Counted from the stretch's first letter, positions 27,580-36,627 are shown. The stretch: 64,000 bases of DNA from Dysgonomonas sp. Marseille-P4677 (GCF_016652235.1 NZ_JAEPKU010000004.1:18333-82332), one strand, 5' to 3'. Notes: a model not told the origin generated them from the letters alone. Program-made: numbers and translations.

Positions 27580-28464
27580 TTATAGTTTATTCTGTAGATC
27601 TTTCACCCACATCTGCAATAATGCCTGCATCTGTGTGTGATATTTAAAGTTCTTTCTCATACCCCATCCATGTCCGCCTTCGGGGAAAATATACATTGTT
27701 GCGGGCACTCTGTTTCTTTTCAGAGCATTGTAATACAATATACTATTTTCAGGAGCAACAGACTCATCGTCGTCACTCAAAAGTAAAATAGTGGGCGGAG
27801 TATTTACATTTACCTGCTTCTCATTCGAAAATGTATAAACATCTACCGATGAAGGATTGTCTCCCAGCAAATTCATTTTTGAACCTCCATGTGTAGCAAC
27901 CTCCATTGTGACAACAGGGTAGAACAAAATAGAAAAATCGGGGCGTGTACTTATACCCGATGTTGCATAATGTGTAGAAACGGTAGAGGCAAGATGCCCT
28001 CCGGCAGAAAATCCTGCAATTCCTATTTTATTTACATCAATGCCTAATTCTCCGGCATTAGTCCGTACATACCTCATTGCTTGCTGAGCATCATCTAACG
28101 GTATTTCTTTATGCTTATTCGGCATACGATATTTTAGGATAACGGCGGCAATACCTTGCTCGTTCAGCCATGTTGCAAACTGAGTCCCTTCATGTTCGAA
28201 TGCAAGACCTGCATACCCTCCTCCGGGGCAAATAATCACAGCCATCCTTGTATTTTTGGATTTGTCCGGCAAATAAATAGATAATTCAGGAACCGAAACA
28301 TCAGTAATCCAACCACTTGTTTTATCATATTTTTCAGGCTGTTTGATTTCATTATCAATAGGAGGATTACCGTCCCATAACTTAACAACTTTTTGAGCCT
28401 TCATTTCCACGGAAGTTAGTAACATAAAAATGCCTAATAATAAAGATAAATTCGTTTTCATCAT
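27580..28464 (-). CDS. Secreted alpha/beta hydrolase, acetyl-esterase type
   Basis: The 294-residue product has a signal peptide (LSLLLGIFMLLTSVEMKAQ). The alpha/beta-hydrolase core has the oxyanion segment ICPGGGYAGLAFEHEG, nucleophile elbow G-F-S153-A-G-G, and Asp/His candidates in SDDDESVAPENS and PEGGHGWGM. Proteins like this in Bacteroidetes often deacetylate xylan or other glycans, but the substrate here is not shown. A good promoter precedes it and icd follows after 17 bp, an unusual pairing. ATG at 28464 or 28461 could be the start. Confidence 0.85.
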   Translation of the reverse strand: MMKTNLSLLLGIFMLLTSVEMKAQKVVKLWDGNPPIDNEIKQPEKYDKTSGWITDVSVPELSIYLPDKSKNTRMAVIICPGGGYAGLAFEHEGTQFATWLNEQGIAAVILKYRMPNKHKEIPLDDAQQAMRYVRTNAGELGIDVNKIGIAGFSAGGHLASTVSTHYATSGISTRPDFSILFYPVVTMEVATHGGSKMNLLGDNPSSVDVYTFSNEKQVNVNTPPTILLLSDDDESVAPENSILYYNALKRNRVPATMYIFPEGGHGWGMRKNFKYHTQMQALLQMWVKDLQNKL

Positions 28465-28492
28465 CTGAGTGAAGTTTAGATACCTGAATTTT

Positions 28493-28523
28493 CAAAGATA
28501 GATATTTTAGGATTTAAATCAAA
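28493..28523 (-). promoter_or_regulatory. Promoter of the esterase-icd pair (TTTG-N19-TATCTTTG)
   Basis: The minus strand shows TTTG at 28523-28520, then 19 bases, then TATCTTTG at 28500-28493. This is a full match to the Bacteroidetes -33/-7 model, about 30 bp before the ATG. Confidence 0.75.
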
Positions 28524-28648
28524 GATTAGAAAGCAGAGCTATCTATTATTTTTTCATTGTAACCAGTGTGTATTGTGCTGAAATACACAAACAGTACTTC
28601 CTAAGACTTACAGTCAATAAGATATACGATTCTTTTCCAGATTTTGAC

Positions 28649-28656
28649 TATATTTG
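28649..28656 (+). promoter_or_regulatory. trpS -7 box TATATTTG
   Basis: This is an exact TAnnTTTG match 33 bp before the trpS ATG. A clear -33 TTTG at the right distance is not visible. Confidence 0.5.
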
Positions 28657-28689
28657 TATCTCAAAAAAGAATAATATAAAACTTATAAT

Positions 28690-29679
28690 ATGGAAACAGT
28701 ATTAAGTGGTATCCGATCTACTGGAAATCTACACTTAGGAAATTACTACGGGGCTTTAAGGAATTTCACCAGAATGCAACATGAAAACAGATGCTTCTTT
28801 TTCATAGCAGACTACCATTCATTAACGACACATCCTGATCCTAAAATATTACACAGTAATGTAAAAAATGTTCTTACAGAGTATCTTGCAGCAGGTATTG
28901 ATCCCGAAGTATCTACGATATATGTACAAAGCGATGTTCCGGAAGTTTGTGAATTGTATTTGTTGCTAAACATGCATGCATATATGGGCGAATTATCAAA
29001 GACCGCTTCATTTAAAGATAAAGCACGCAAACAACCCGAAAATGTAAATGCAGCCTTACTTACATATCCAACCCTGATGGCTGCTGATATTCTGATGCAT
29101 AATGCAGATAAAGTTCCTGTAGGTAAAGATCAGGAGCAACATCTGGAGATGACTCGAAAATTTGCGCGTCGTTTCAATAATTTTTATGGAGTAGAATACT
29201 TCAAAGAACCTGTAGCCTACAACTTTGGTCAGCAACTGATAAAGATACCGGGACTTGACGGAAGCGGGAAAATGGGAAAATCGGAAGGAAATTGCATTTA
29301 CCTTGCAGAAGATGCTAAAAGCATAGAGAAAAAAGTAAAACGAGCTTTGACAGACGAAGGCCCGAAAGAACCTAACTCGGTAAAACCTGAGTATATAGAG
29401 AATCTGTTTACAATACTAAAAGTCGTTTCGACAGAAGAAGTAGTCTCTCATTTTGAAGATAAATGGAACGCCTGCGAAATACGTTATGGAGATCTTAAAA
29501 AACAATTGGCAGAAGACATAATAAATGTAACTACTCCTATACGTGAACGTATACTCGAAATACAGAACGATGAAGCATATTTACATAAAGTAACTGTAGA
29601 GGGTGCTGCTAAAGCACGTGAAAGTGCGAGTAAGACACTCCGAGAAGTTCGCGAAATAATGGGTTTTAAAAAATTCTAA
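28690..29679 (+). CDS. trpS: Tryptophanyl-tRNA synthetase
   Basis: The 329-residue class I synthetase charges tRNA-Trp. The HIGH-type motif is GNLHLGNY (12-19) and the KMSKS-type motif KMGKS (194-198). Other TrpS segments are YHSLTTHPDP and YPTLMAADILMHNADKVPVG. Length is normal. It has its own promoter and a strong terminator just after the stop codon. Confidence 0.98.
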   Translation: METVLSGIRSTGNLHLGNYYGALRNFTRMQHENRCFFFIADYHSLTTHPDPKILHSNVKNVLTEYLAAGIDPEVSTIYVQSDVPEVCELYLLLNMHAYMGELSKTASFKDKARKQPENVNAALLTYPTLMAADILMHNADKVPVGKDQEQHLEMTRKFARRFNNFYGVEYFKEPVAYNFGQQLIKIPGLDGSGKMGKSEGNCIYLAEDAKSIEKKVKRALTDEGPKEPNSVKPEYIENLFTILKVVSTEEVVSHFEDKWNACEIRYGDLKKQLAEDIINVTTPIRERILEIQNDEAYLHKVTVEGAAKARESASKTLREVREIMGFKKF

Positions 29680-29698
29680 GACACTATACGAAAGTGAG

Positions 29699-29727
29699 AG
29701 CCCTGGCAAATTTCGTCAGGGCTTTTT
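29699..29727 (+). terminator. trpS terminator
   Basis: AGCCCTG (29699-29705) pairs with CAGGGCT (29717-29723), followed by a T run. It lies 20 bp after the trpS stop codon. Confidence 0.85.
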
Positions 29728-29784
29728 ATATTATTCATCAGCATATATTTTGCCTAAATCCACAATAACTAATGATATTTTCAT

Positions 29785-29792
29785 TAAGTTTG
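29785..29792 (+). promoter_or_regulatory. -7 box TAAGTTTG before the DUF4026/DUF2314 gene
   Basis: This is an exact TAnnTTTG match 47 bp before the ATG at 29840, after the trpS terminator. No -33 element at the expected distance was found. Confidence 0.5.
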
Positions 29793-29839
29793 TGACATCA
29801 ATATACGAATAATTCTATAACACATCTTATCATTAGCAC

Positions 29840-31189
29840 ATGAATAACGACGAAAAATATGACTTACTGGCAGAAGGAAAAACAGGCCTTGCCTCAGGAA
29901 TGGGTGTTTATCCCAGGAAGAAAGATTTTAAGTTTGAAGCTCCTCACATAGAAAAGGCTCTTTCGTCGCGAAAAGATTTCAGCCTAATTTCGTTCAATAA
30001 GGTAGAAGTCGACAGTGAATTCTCAATAATGAGCTTTGCTGTCGAAATAGAATATAAAGAAACAAGATTCAATGTAGATTTGTATGTATGTGAAACAAAA
30101 AACATTAATCTTAATGATTATGGATTTGCCAATTCTATAGACGAAGAATCGCTACAAATAGCAACAGAACAAGCATACTTCCTCGAAACATCCTTATATT
30201 TTGAGTTAGATCCTTTAAGTTCATTTCACTTACAATTGAAGATAATGGATGCCATCGTTCCCGACGCAAGTCTGGCTGTCGATTTTATGTCGTATCGTCT
30301 TCTATCTGCTAAGTGGCTCAGTATGACAGCTAAGTCATCCATCCCCCCTTCGCCCGATTATCTGTATACACTACATGGAGTATATGACGATAGTGGAGAA
30401 AATGGAAACCGTAGATACTGGTTTCATACACATGGGTTGCACCGTTGTGGTTCGGTAGAACTTGAAATGCTCAACTTCAATCAAGGAGCTGAGCAGATGA
30501 ATACTCTAATAAATATGACTGTCAAAAAGTTCTTGTCACATCCTGCAAAGGAAAAGGAACGGTTCACCATTGGGTATGATGGTATGGGAATCAATCTTTG
30601 TTGGTTGAGATGGGAAGAAGCGTTGAAAGATCTTCCTGAAAATATACTTGGTGGAGCCAGTGACCGTGATGAAGTTGATAATGTACATGCGGAACCGTCG
30701 GGAATTCTTTTCGCGGTAGAAGATGGTAATATGATTTCCCCTGAGATATATGCATCTACATTAGCTGAAAATCCTATTTACTATATTACTAACGAGGAAA
30801 CCGAGCGAATGAGCGCTCTGGCAAAAGAGCGTTTTCCCCTATTCGAAAAAGTATTCAAAAAGAAGTATAAGAAGCCGGAAAAAAAATCTTTCTTAAAAAA
30901 CATGTTCGGTTCTAAAAAAGAAGAGGAACCGGGATGGACATTTTTAACAAAACTAGGTCTTACCGTAGATAATCCTGAAGCAGGAAGTGAGAAAGAACAT
31001 TTATGGTATGAAGTACAGTCCATAGAAAATGGAAAAATAGAAGGAAAGCTCCTCAATCAACCATATTGGATATCAGGCCTTAATGAAGGCGACATCAAAT
31101 CTTATCCTTTTGAGCTATTGACCGACTGGATTATCTACTCACCGAACGACAGTTTTACTACCGATTCGATATATATGCTCGAAAACTAA
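29840..31189 (+). CDS. DUF4026/DUF2314-type protein of unknown function
   Basis: The 449-residue protein has no signal peptide or membrane segment, so it is probably cytoplasmic. The larger N-terminal part (about 1-340) looks like the DUF4026 region (ETSLYFELDPLSSFHLQLKI, RYWFHTHGLHRCGSVELEML). The C-terminal part after a Lys-rich hinge (about 345-375) matches the DUF2314 pattern (GSEKEHLWYEVQSIENGKIE, GKLLNQPYWISGLNEGD). Function is unknown. It stands alone between trpS and a glycosyltransferase gene, with its own -7 box. Family names are from memory of the domain pattern and should be checked by profile search. Confidence 0.78.
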   Translation: MNNDEKYDLLAEGKTGLASGMGVYPRKKDFKFEAPHIEKALSSRKDFSLISFNKVEVDSEFSIMSFAVEIEYKETRFNVDLYVCETKNINLNDYGFANSIDEESLQIATEQAYFLETSLYFELDPLSSFHLQLKIMDAIVPDASLAVDFMSYRLLSAKWLSMTAKSSIPPSPDYLYTLHGVYDDSGENGNRRYWFHTHGLHRCGSVELEMLNFNQGAEQMNTLINMTVKKFLSHPAKEKERFTIGYDGMGINLCWLRWEEALKDLPENILGGASDRDEVDNVHAEPSGILFAVEDGNMISPEIYASTLAENPIYYITNEETERMSALAKERFPLFEKVFKKKYKKPEKKSFLKNMFGSKKEEEPGWTFLTKLGLTVDNPEAGSEKEHLWYEVQSIENGKIEGKLLNQPYWISGLNEGDIKSYPFELLTDWIIYSPNDSFTTDSIYMLEN

Positions 31190-31207
31190 TATTAATACAT
31201 TGCAATT

Positions 31208-31215
31208 TATCTTTG
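31208..31215 (+). promoter_or_regulatory. -7 box TATCTTTG before the glycosyltransferase gene
   Basis: This is an exact TAnnTTTG match in the 43-bp gap before the gene, leaving a very short leader (about a dozen bases). Confidence 0.42.
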
Positions 31216-31232
31216 CATAACAAAGAAATGAA

Positions 31233-32171
31233 ATGGCATTAACCAAAAAAGTTTCAATCGTGATTTGCTGTTATAATGAAGAGTCTAATCTACCTACAGT
31301 TATAAAAGCAATTCATGAGAATATGGTAAAAACGGGATACAGATACGAAATAATAGCAGTGAATGATGGTAGTAACGACGAAAGCCAGTCCCTTCTGGAA
31401 AAACTATGCGCTGAAGACCCTCAACTTTTTTACATTGAATTTTCTCGGAACTTTGGGCATCAAAACGCACTGAAAGCAGGCTTAGATAATGCCACAGGAG
31501 ACTGTATTATATCAATGGATGCAGATATGCAACATCCTCCACGTATGCTGCCGGACTTCATAAAGAAATGGGAAGAAGGCTACGATATTGTCTATACCAA
31601 AAGAATGGAAGACACATCCCTGCCCAAACGAAAACGTAAAAGTTCCAATATATTCTATAAGGTACTTAATCTTGTATCAGATATTGAACTCGAACCAGGG
31701 GTGGCAGATTTTCGGCTTATGGCCAGAAATGCTGCAAATATCCTGATAAATATTAAAGGAGGGGACTTATTTATCAGAGGCATTGTACACTGGATGGGTT
31801 TCAAACAATATGCAATAGATTACATGCCGGATAAACGCCTGTCGGGACAAACGAAATATACTTTCAAAAAGATGCGCCACCTAGCTATGCAAGGAATACT
31901 TTCCTTTAGCACAAAGCCACTCCATCTGGCTCTTTATCTAGGGTTTAGCATCGCTTTACTATCTTTACTCCTTGTACCATATGCCATCATCAGCTTATGG
32001 TCAGGACACGTTATGGCAGGATGGGTATCACAGATAATTACAATCGGCTTTCTGGGAGGACTGCAATTATTTATATTAGGAATAATAGGGCTATATATAG
32101 GCCGTATATTTACACAGACTAAAGGTTTTCCTCCATATATTATACGAAGTACAAATATTAAAGAGAGATGA
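31233..32171 (+). CDS. Family 2 glycosyltransferase, polyprenyl-phosphate sugar synthase type
   Basis: The 312-residue protein has an N-terminal GT-A domain (VSIVICCYNEESNLPTVIKA, metal motif D96-A-D98 in SMDADMQHPP) and two C-terminal transmembrane segments (about 230-255 and 265-290). It lacks a long extra domain. This is the layout of DPM1/GtrB/ArnC-like enzymes that load a sugar onto polyprenyl phosphate at the inner membrane. The next gene overlaps by ATGA and encodes a NodB-type deacetylase, a pairing like ArnC and ArnD. The sugar and acceptor are not shown. Confidence 0.88.
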   Translation: MALTKKVSIVICCYNEESNLPTVIKAIHENMVKTGYRYEIIAVNDGSNDESQSLLEKLCAEDPQLFYIEFSRNFGHQNALKAGLDNATGDCIISMDADMQHPPRMLPDFIKKWEEGYDIVYTKRMEDTSLPKRKRKSSNIFYKVLNLVSDIELEPGVADFRLMARNAANILINIKGGDLFIRGIVHWMGFKQYAIDYMPDKRLSGQTKYTFKKMRHLAMQGILSFSTKPLHLALYLGFSIALLSLLLVPYAIISLWSGHVMAGWVSQIITIGFLGGLQLFILGIIGLYIGRIFTQTKGFPPYIIRSTNIKER

Positions 32172-32956
32172 GTGCAAAAATACTTTTAAGTTTCGACATC
32201 GAAGAATTCGAGATGCCTCGGGAATATGGCGATCCGATACCGTTCGATTTACAGATAAAAGTTTCGTGGGAAGGTACAACCCGTATACTTAATTTGCTGG
32301 CAAAACATAATGTAAAGGCGACATTCTATACGACTGCCAATTTTGCCAGTCATGCTAAAGACATCGTGAAACGTATTGTAGATGAAGGGCATGAATTGGC
32401 TTCACACGGATATGTACATGATCACTTCGAACCACCTCATCTGAAAATGTCTAAAGATATATTGGAAGAAATAGGAGGGGTAACAGTACATGGCTATCGT
32501 ATGGCTCGTATGGCTCCTGTACCCGAGGAAGAGGTTTTTAAAGCGGGATATATATATAATTCGTCTATCAATCCAACTCTACTACCAGGTAGATATAATA
32601 AACTGAATGAACCGCGCACTTATTTCAAGAGAGAAGGTGTTTGGCAATTACCGGCTTCGGTAACTCCAATATTCCGGGTTCCACTATTTTGGATATCATT
32701 CCACAATCTGCCATTAGGCATATATTGCAAATTGTCGAACAGAGTTCTGAAAAAAGACGGTTATCTGAATGTCTATTTCCATCCATGGGAGTTTATGGAT
32801 ATAGGCCCTAAAAAGAAGTATAATTTTCCTTTCTATGTAACAAAAAATACGGATACGAAAATGATCGAGAGATTTGATAAATTCATCTCTTGGGGAAAAG
32901 ATAAAGGATATGAGTTTGCCCGTACATGGGACCTTATAGAGTCAATCAAAGAGTAA
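32168..32956 (+). CDS. NodB-type polysaccharide/lipid-linked sugar deacetylase
   Basis: The 262-residue product has the NodB homology fold: motif 1 SFDIEEFE (D10), metal motif H80-x3-H84 in ASHGYVHDHF, and motif 3 VHGYRMARMAPVP. The C-terminal part with LNVYFHPWEFMD resembles the DUF3473 tail seen in exopolysaccharide-associated deacetylases. There is no clear signal peptide, so it may act in the cytoplasm or on a lipid-linked substrate. Its start overlaps the glycosyltransferase stop by four bases, so the two are translationally coupled and likely act on the same sugar. Confidence 0.85.
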   Translation: MSAKILLSFDIEEFEMPREYGDPIPFDLQIKVSWEGTTRILNLLAKHNVKATFYTTANFASHAKDIVKRIVDEGHELASHGYVHDHFEPPHLKMSKDILEEIGGVTVHGYRMARMAPVPEEEVFKAGYIYNSSINPTLLPGRYNKLNEPRTYFKREGVWQLPASVTPIFRVPLFWISFHNLPLGIYCKLSNRVLKKDGYLNVYFHPWEFMDIGPKKKYNFPFYVTKNTDTKMIERFDKFISWGKDKGYEFARTWDLIESIKE

Positions 32957-32966
32957 TGCTGAAGCC

Positions 32967-33200
32967 CTATTCGTCATCCTTTACTTCTTCATAACTAATA
33001 TATTCTCCTTCATTTTTTGAGAATTTCTTTTGAGAAGAAGTCGGCGATTCTGATTGCTTTGCTTTATTATTAGTACGTCTGCTATTGTTGCGCCGCTTAT
33101 CTTCAGGCCTTAAAAAGCGTATAGCACGGCCAAGGAGTACTCCGACCACAAGAAAACCAAAGAGACCTAGAAGTATTAAAAATCCGAGAAACTTAAACAT
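32967..33200 (-). CDS. DUF4834-type small membrane protein
   Basis: The 77-residue product has one N-terminal hydrophobic helix with many glycines (FLGFLILLGLFGFLVVGVLL) and then a basic, Ser/Asn-rich tail ending EGEYISYEEVKDDE. It matches the DUF4834 pattern of Bacteroidetes; function is unknown. It is convergent with the deacetylase gene (10-bp gap). A palindrome AGGTCACAGACCT lies 25 bp before its ATG. Confidence 0.72.
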   Translation of the reverse strand: MFKFLGFLILLGLFGFLVVGVLLGRAIRFLRPEDKRRNNSRRTNNKAKQSESPTSSQKKFSKNEGEYISYEEVKDDE

Positions 33201-33224
33201 AGTATAACTTCATTTCTTATATTA

Positions 33225-33237
33225 AGGTCACAGACCT
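33225..33237. repeat. Palindrome AGGTCACAGACCT in the DUF4834 leader
   Basis: Five-base arms AGGTC/GACCT flank a three-base centre, within TTAAGGTCA-C-AGACCTA. A near-identical element lies at 39580-39592 at the same distance before another gene. Confidence 0.6.
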
Positions 33238-33256
33238 ACTTATTTTACTTGGGTAA

Positions 33257-33297
33257 GGATAATGATCTGTTCCGGGAATCGGTTATCAGTATCCGTT
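33257..33297. other. Imperfect hairpin in the DUF4834-DUF4249 intergenic region
   Basis: GGATAATGAT (33257-33266) pairs with ATCAGTATCC (33288-33297) with one mismatch, around a loop that holds the palindrome TTCCGGGAA. It lacks a clear T run on the minus strand. It lies in the DUF4834 leader and could slow transcription from the DUF4249 gene. Confidence 0.4.
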
Positions 33298-33311
33298 ATC
33301 TAAACAGGCAA

Positions 33312-33319
33312 CAAATATA
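33312..33319 (-). promoter_or_regulatory. -7 box TATATTTG for the DUF4834 gene
   Basis: This is an exact TAnnTTTG match on the minus strand, just past the stop codon of the DUF4249 gene. It would give a leader of about 105 bases that includes the hairpin and the palindrome. Confidence 0.45.
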
Positions 33320-33323
33320 CAGA

Positions 33324-34139
33324 TTAATTTCCAGGATAGATAATATCACCACTCACATTATATTCGATAAAGCTCGTATTAAATGCCTTGAAGCAACCCA
33401 GAACATTTCTCGAAAAATTTGTCAATGGATTTGTACCTCCATCCGCCGCAACGGAAAATAGAGATTTATAGTAAGTATACATTCCTTTATCCAGAGACTG
33501 AAATTCTATTTTTATATTATCTCCTGTCTCCAAATCGTTATCATGATTATCACTTCTGTTAAAGAACAGTATTTTATGTATACGTAGTCCATCTCTGAAT
33601 TCATCGCTGTCTAAATATATCGATTTCATAGGATTCCCGTTCACATACAAAATAGTATAATAATAGTTGGCTATACCTTCCGGGTCTTGAAAAATAAAAG
33701 AAGGTGAGTACCACGAGCCGCTACCAGCCTTTATTTCATAAATATATGCCTCTTCAATATGTATTACTTCAGGAATAGTTGCAGAAGCCTCATATACATC
33801 GTCCCCTACTTTAACCTTTAGAAAATATTTCTTATTAGCTACTCCTTGCACAAGTGAAGTATATGCTCCAGGATTACCCCTACTCTCCTTTAGTATTTCT
33901 GTATACCCGTCTTCATCGCTGAGCTCAATTACTGCTCCTGATATTTTCTCACTTGGACCATTATCTCTAAATGCCTGAGTTTTGGTAAGAAGTACTACAC
34001 ACGGGCTAAACTCTGTAATGGAGGCATCTATAACAAGCCTAGGCTCGATAGATCTCAGATCAATATCTACAATCTTTTCACACGAGAATAACGACATGAA
34101 GAATATAGATAATAAGAGTAATTTACATATAATTCTCAT
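33324..34139 (-). CDS. DUF4249 lipoprotein
   Basis: The 271-residue product has a lipoprotein signal ending LFSC (Cys about residue 20). It is followed by EKIVDIDLRSIEPRLVIDAS and later TAFRDNG/ISGAVIELSDEDG-type strands, the usual DUF4249 layout. Members of this family lie beside FecA-like TonB receptors and are thought to be surface-exposed partners. Here it starts five bases after the receptor stop codon. The ligand is unknown. Confidence 0.85.
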   Translation of the reverse strand: MRIICKLLLLSIFFMSLFSCEKIVDIDLRSIEPRLVIDASITEFSPCVVLLTKTQAFRDNGPSEKISGAVIELSDEDGYTEILKESRGNPGAYTSLVQGVANKKYFLKVKVGDDVYEASATIPEVIHIEEAYIYEIKAGSGSWYSPSFIFQDPEGIANYYYTILYVNGNPMKSIYLDSDEFRDGLRIHKILFFNRSDNHDNDLETGDNIKIEFQSLDKGMYTYYKSLFSVAADGGTNPLTNFSRNVLGCFKAFNTSFIEYNVSGDIIYPGN

Positions 34140-34144
34140 ATTGT

Positions 34145-36457
34145 TCAGAATTTAAAATTCCACGAGATAGATGGTATCACACTAAATAAATATATCATAT
34201 ACGACTCGGATTTCGATTTGTCATACTCGTTCTGCCTGAACCCAAACATGTATGGGTTCTTGCGCCCATAAGCATTATAAACACTAAATGCCAATTCCGA
34301 GGTGTATTTTTTCGTTTTTTTCAATGTACATATTGCTCCCAGGTCAAGACGATGGAATGATGGCGCACGATATTTATTACGTCCTTCATAATAATAAATA
34401 GCATGTCCGTCTACTACATATTTTCCTGAGGGGAAAGTCATAGGATTTCCTGTCGCAAAAACCCATGTAGCCGACAGAGTCCATTTCTTATTCAGATCGT
34501 ATATACCTACAACCGACAAATCGTGTGTACGATCCTGGTTAGCAACATACCACTTATTGTCATTTATATTATCAATCTGTTTCTCGGTGCGGGATAGTGT
34601 ATATCCGACCCAACCATTAAAACGCCCGAAACGCTTCTTTAAAAATAATTCTAATCCATATGCACGCCCTTTACCAAAAAGCAATTCTGTTTCTATTATT
34701 TCCTTAGCCCTTACATCTGCACCATCTTTATAATCTATCTGATTTCGAAGATCTTTATAATACAATTCGGCACTAAATTCGAACATATTATTTGAAAAAT
34801 TACGGAAATAACCAACCGAAACCTGATTCGCAATTTCGGGTTTAATATAGTTAGTACTTGCGATCCACCTATCTGTAGGACTCGATAGATTTGACGTAGA
34901 CAATAGGTGCAGATTCTGAGTGGTACGGGTATAAGCAGCTTTGAGTGACGAAACATCGTTCAACTGATAAGCAAACGAAACACGAGGCTCTACACTCCAA
35001 TACGTTTTCAGAAATTGTCCGTTACGGGTCTGTATTGTATCGGTTATGGCATTATCTGCAAAATTATAGTAATCACCACCGCCTAGAACGCTAAAAGAGG
35101 AAAGACGGACCCCATAACTCAACTCTGCTCTGTCATGTAATTTCATGTCATTAGCTGCAAAGATTGCATTATCCCATGAGTAACGATGTGTGTACGGCGT
35201 TATCTTCAATTGCGTTGGGTCTTTGCTGCTAAGGTCTCCGGGAACAACAGCCCGGTATATGGATGTAAAACCCGCCTTTATCGTATTCCTCTCATTAGGG
35301 TAAAAACTAAATTCCTGATTCAGGTTGAAGTCTTTTATATGAGATACCACTTTCAACCCGGTAGTAAGATCGACACTCACATTATAGGTATAGTCTGTAA
35401 AAGAGAATGATGTAGCTGAAGCTGCTTTAGGAGTGAAAATATGGTTCCATTTCAGACTGGCTATAGTATTACCCCAATCTATCATTACTACTTTATCCAA
35501 TCCCAATTTATCTTTCCCGTAGTAAGCCGAGAAGGTAAGTTTATCTTTATTAGATAACACATAGCTCAGTTTTGCATTCAGATCGAAGAAATACAACTTA
35601 GAACCCTTTACTTGCTCTACTCCCACCAAACGGGCTAAAGCATCGGCATAAGTCCTCCGAGCAGAAACTATAAAAGAAGAACGCTCTTTTTGTATCGGGC
35701 CTTCGAAAGTAACATTAGACGAAATAAGGCCTATACCTCCAGTTGCATGATAGTTCTTCAAATCTCCATCCTTCATATTTACATCGAGAGTTGAAGATAA
35801 ACGCCCTCCATATTGAGCAGGCATAGACCCTTTATAAATTGACATGTTGTCTACGGCATTGGAATTGAAAGTAGAGAAGAAACCAAACAAATGGGACGGA
35901 TTATAAACAACAGCATTGTCTACTAATATCAGATTCTGATCGTTACTGCCACCCCGCACATAAAAACCCGTATTTCCTTCACCCGCGCTCTGTACACCGG
36001 GAAGCAATTGTAATGTTTTAAGAATATCCCTTTCTCCTAAAAGTACGGGAATTTTATTCATTGTCTCTATTTCAAGCTTATCTACGCCGGACTGTACATT
36101 CTTCACATTCTCGTCTGCTCTGCGAGCAGTTATTTCAACGGCCTCAAGAGACACTACTTCTGCCTCTAGTTCTATATTGTATGTTTTATCTTTGTCTAAT
36201 TTTAATTTAACCTCCTTTATATTATAGCCCAGCAGCTTAAATATTAGACTATATTCACCGGTAGGCAGTGTAATACTATAGTTACCAGCCGCATCACTAA
36301 AACTCCCTTGTTGCGGTAACTCTTTTACTCCAACTGACACACCTACAAGTACTTCTCCATTTTCAGACCCTTTTATCTTACCCTTAACAATATATTTGTT
36401 CTGAGCAAAAAGAGACGACGCTACTAAAAAGAAAAATACAATAAAAAGATGCTTCAT
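34145..36457 (-). CDS. TonB-dependent receptor paired with DUF4249
   Basis: The 770-residue outer-membrane receptor has a signal peptide ending LFAQ, then a carboxypeptidase-regulatory-like domain (about 24-105), a plug (LKTLQLLPGVQSAGEGNTGF, then NLILVDNAVVYNPSHLFGFF), and a beta-barrel ending VIPSISWNFKF. It has no SusD partner but a DUF4249 lipoprotein directly downstream. It may import a metal complex, vitamin or peptide; the sequence does not tell which. It is preceded by a -7 box (36548-36555). Confidence 0.92.
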   Translation of the reverse strand: MKHLFIVFFFLVASSLFAQNKYIVKGKIKGSENGEVLVGVSVGVKELPQQGSFSDAAGNYSITLPTGEYSLIFKLLGYNIKEVKLKLDKDKTYNIELEAEVVSLEAVEITARRADENVKNVQSGVDKLEIETMNKIPVLLGERDILKTLQLLPGVQSAGEGNTGFYVRGGSNDQNLILVDNAVVYNPSHLFGFFSTFNSNAVDNMSIYKGSMPAQYGGRLSSTLDVNMKDGDLKNYHATGGIGLISSNVTFEGPIQKERSSFIVSARRTYADALARLVGVEQVKGSKLYFFDLNAKLSYVLSNKDKLTFSAYYGKDKLGLDKVVMIDWGNTIASLKWNHIFTPKAASATSFSFTDYTYNVSVDLTTGLKVVSHIKDFNLNQEFSFYPNERNTIKAGFTSIYRAVVPGDLSSKDPTQLKITPYTHRYSWDNAIFAANDMKLHDRAELSYGVRLSSFSVLGGGDYYNFADNAITDTIQTRNGQFLKTYWSVEPRVSFAYQLNDVSSLKAAYTRTTQNLHLLSTSNLSSPTDRWIASTNYIKPEIANQVSVGYFRNFSNNMFEFSAELYYKDLRNQIDYKDGADVRAKEIIETELLFGKGRAYGLELFLKKRFGRFNGWVGYTLSRTEKQIDNINDNKWYVANQDRTHDLSVVGIYDLNKKWTLSATWVFATGNPMTFPSGKYVVDGHAIYYYEGRNKYRAPSFHRLDLGAICTLKKTKKYTSELAFSVYNAYGRKNPYMFGFRQNEYDKSKSESYMIYLFSVIPSISWNFKF

Positions 36458-36547
36458 ATTAGATTGTTTAAAGCCGTTACCAGTCTTTCCCTATTTTAAC
36501 GGAGATTTCTATGTTTTATTAGCATAGTACTGGCTTTTGAACTCATA

Positions 36548-36555
36548 CAAAGATA
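36548..36555 (-). promoter_or_regulatory. -7 box TATCTTTG for the TonB receptor operon
   Basis: This is an exact TAnnTTTG match on the minus strand about 90 bp before the ATG. A TTG lies 22 bases upstream (36580-36578), a slightly long spacer. Confidence 0.5.
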
Positions 36556-36627
36556 GAATATATTTATAATTATTTGACAAGAAGCATAATTAGTAATGAG
36601 AAACACAAAGAAACGTAACATCTTCTT

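Larger units (their letters stand above)
28465..28689. other. Divergent regulatory region between the esterase gene and trpS
   Basis: This 225-bp stretch has no gene. It holds a minus-strand promoter for the esterase-icd pair (28493-28523) and a plus-strand -7 box for trpS (28649-28656). I see no RNA structure in the rest. Confidence 0.6.
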
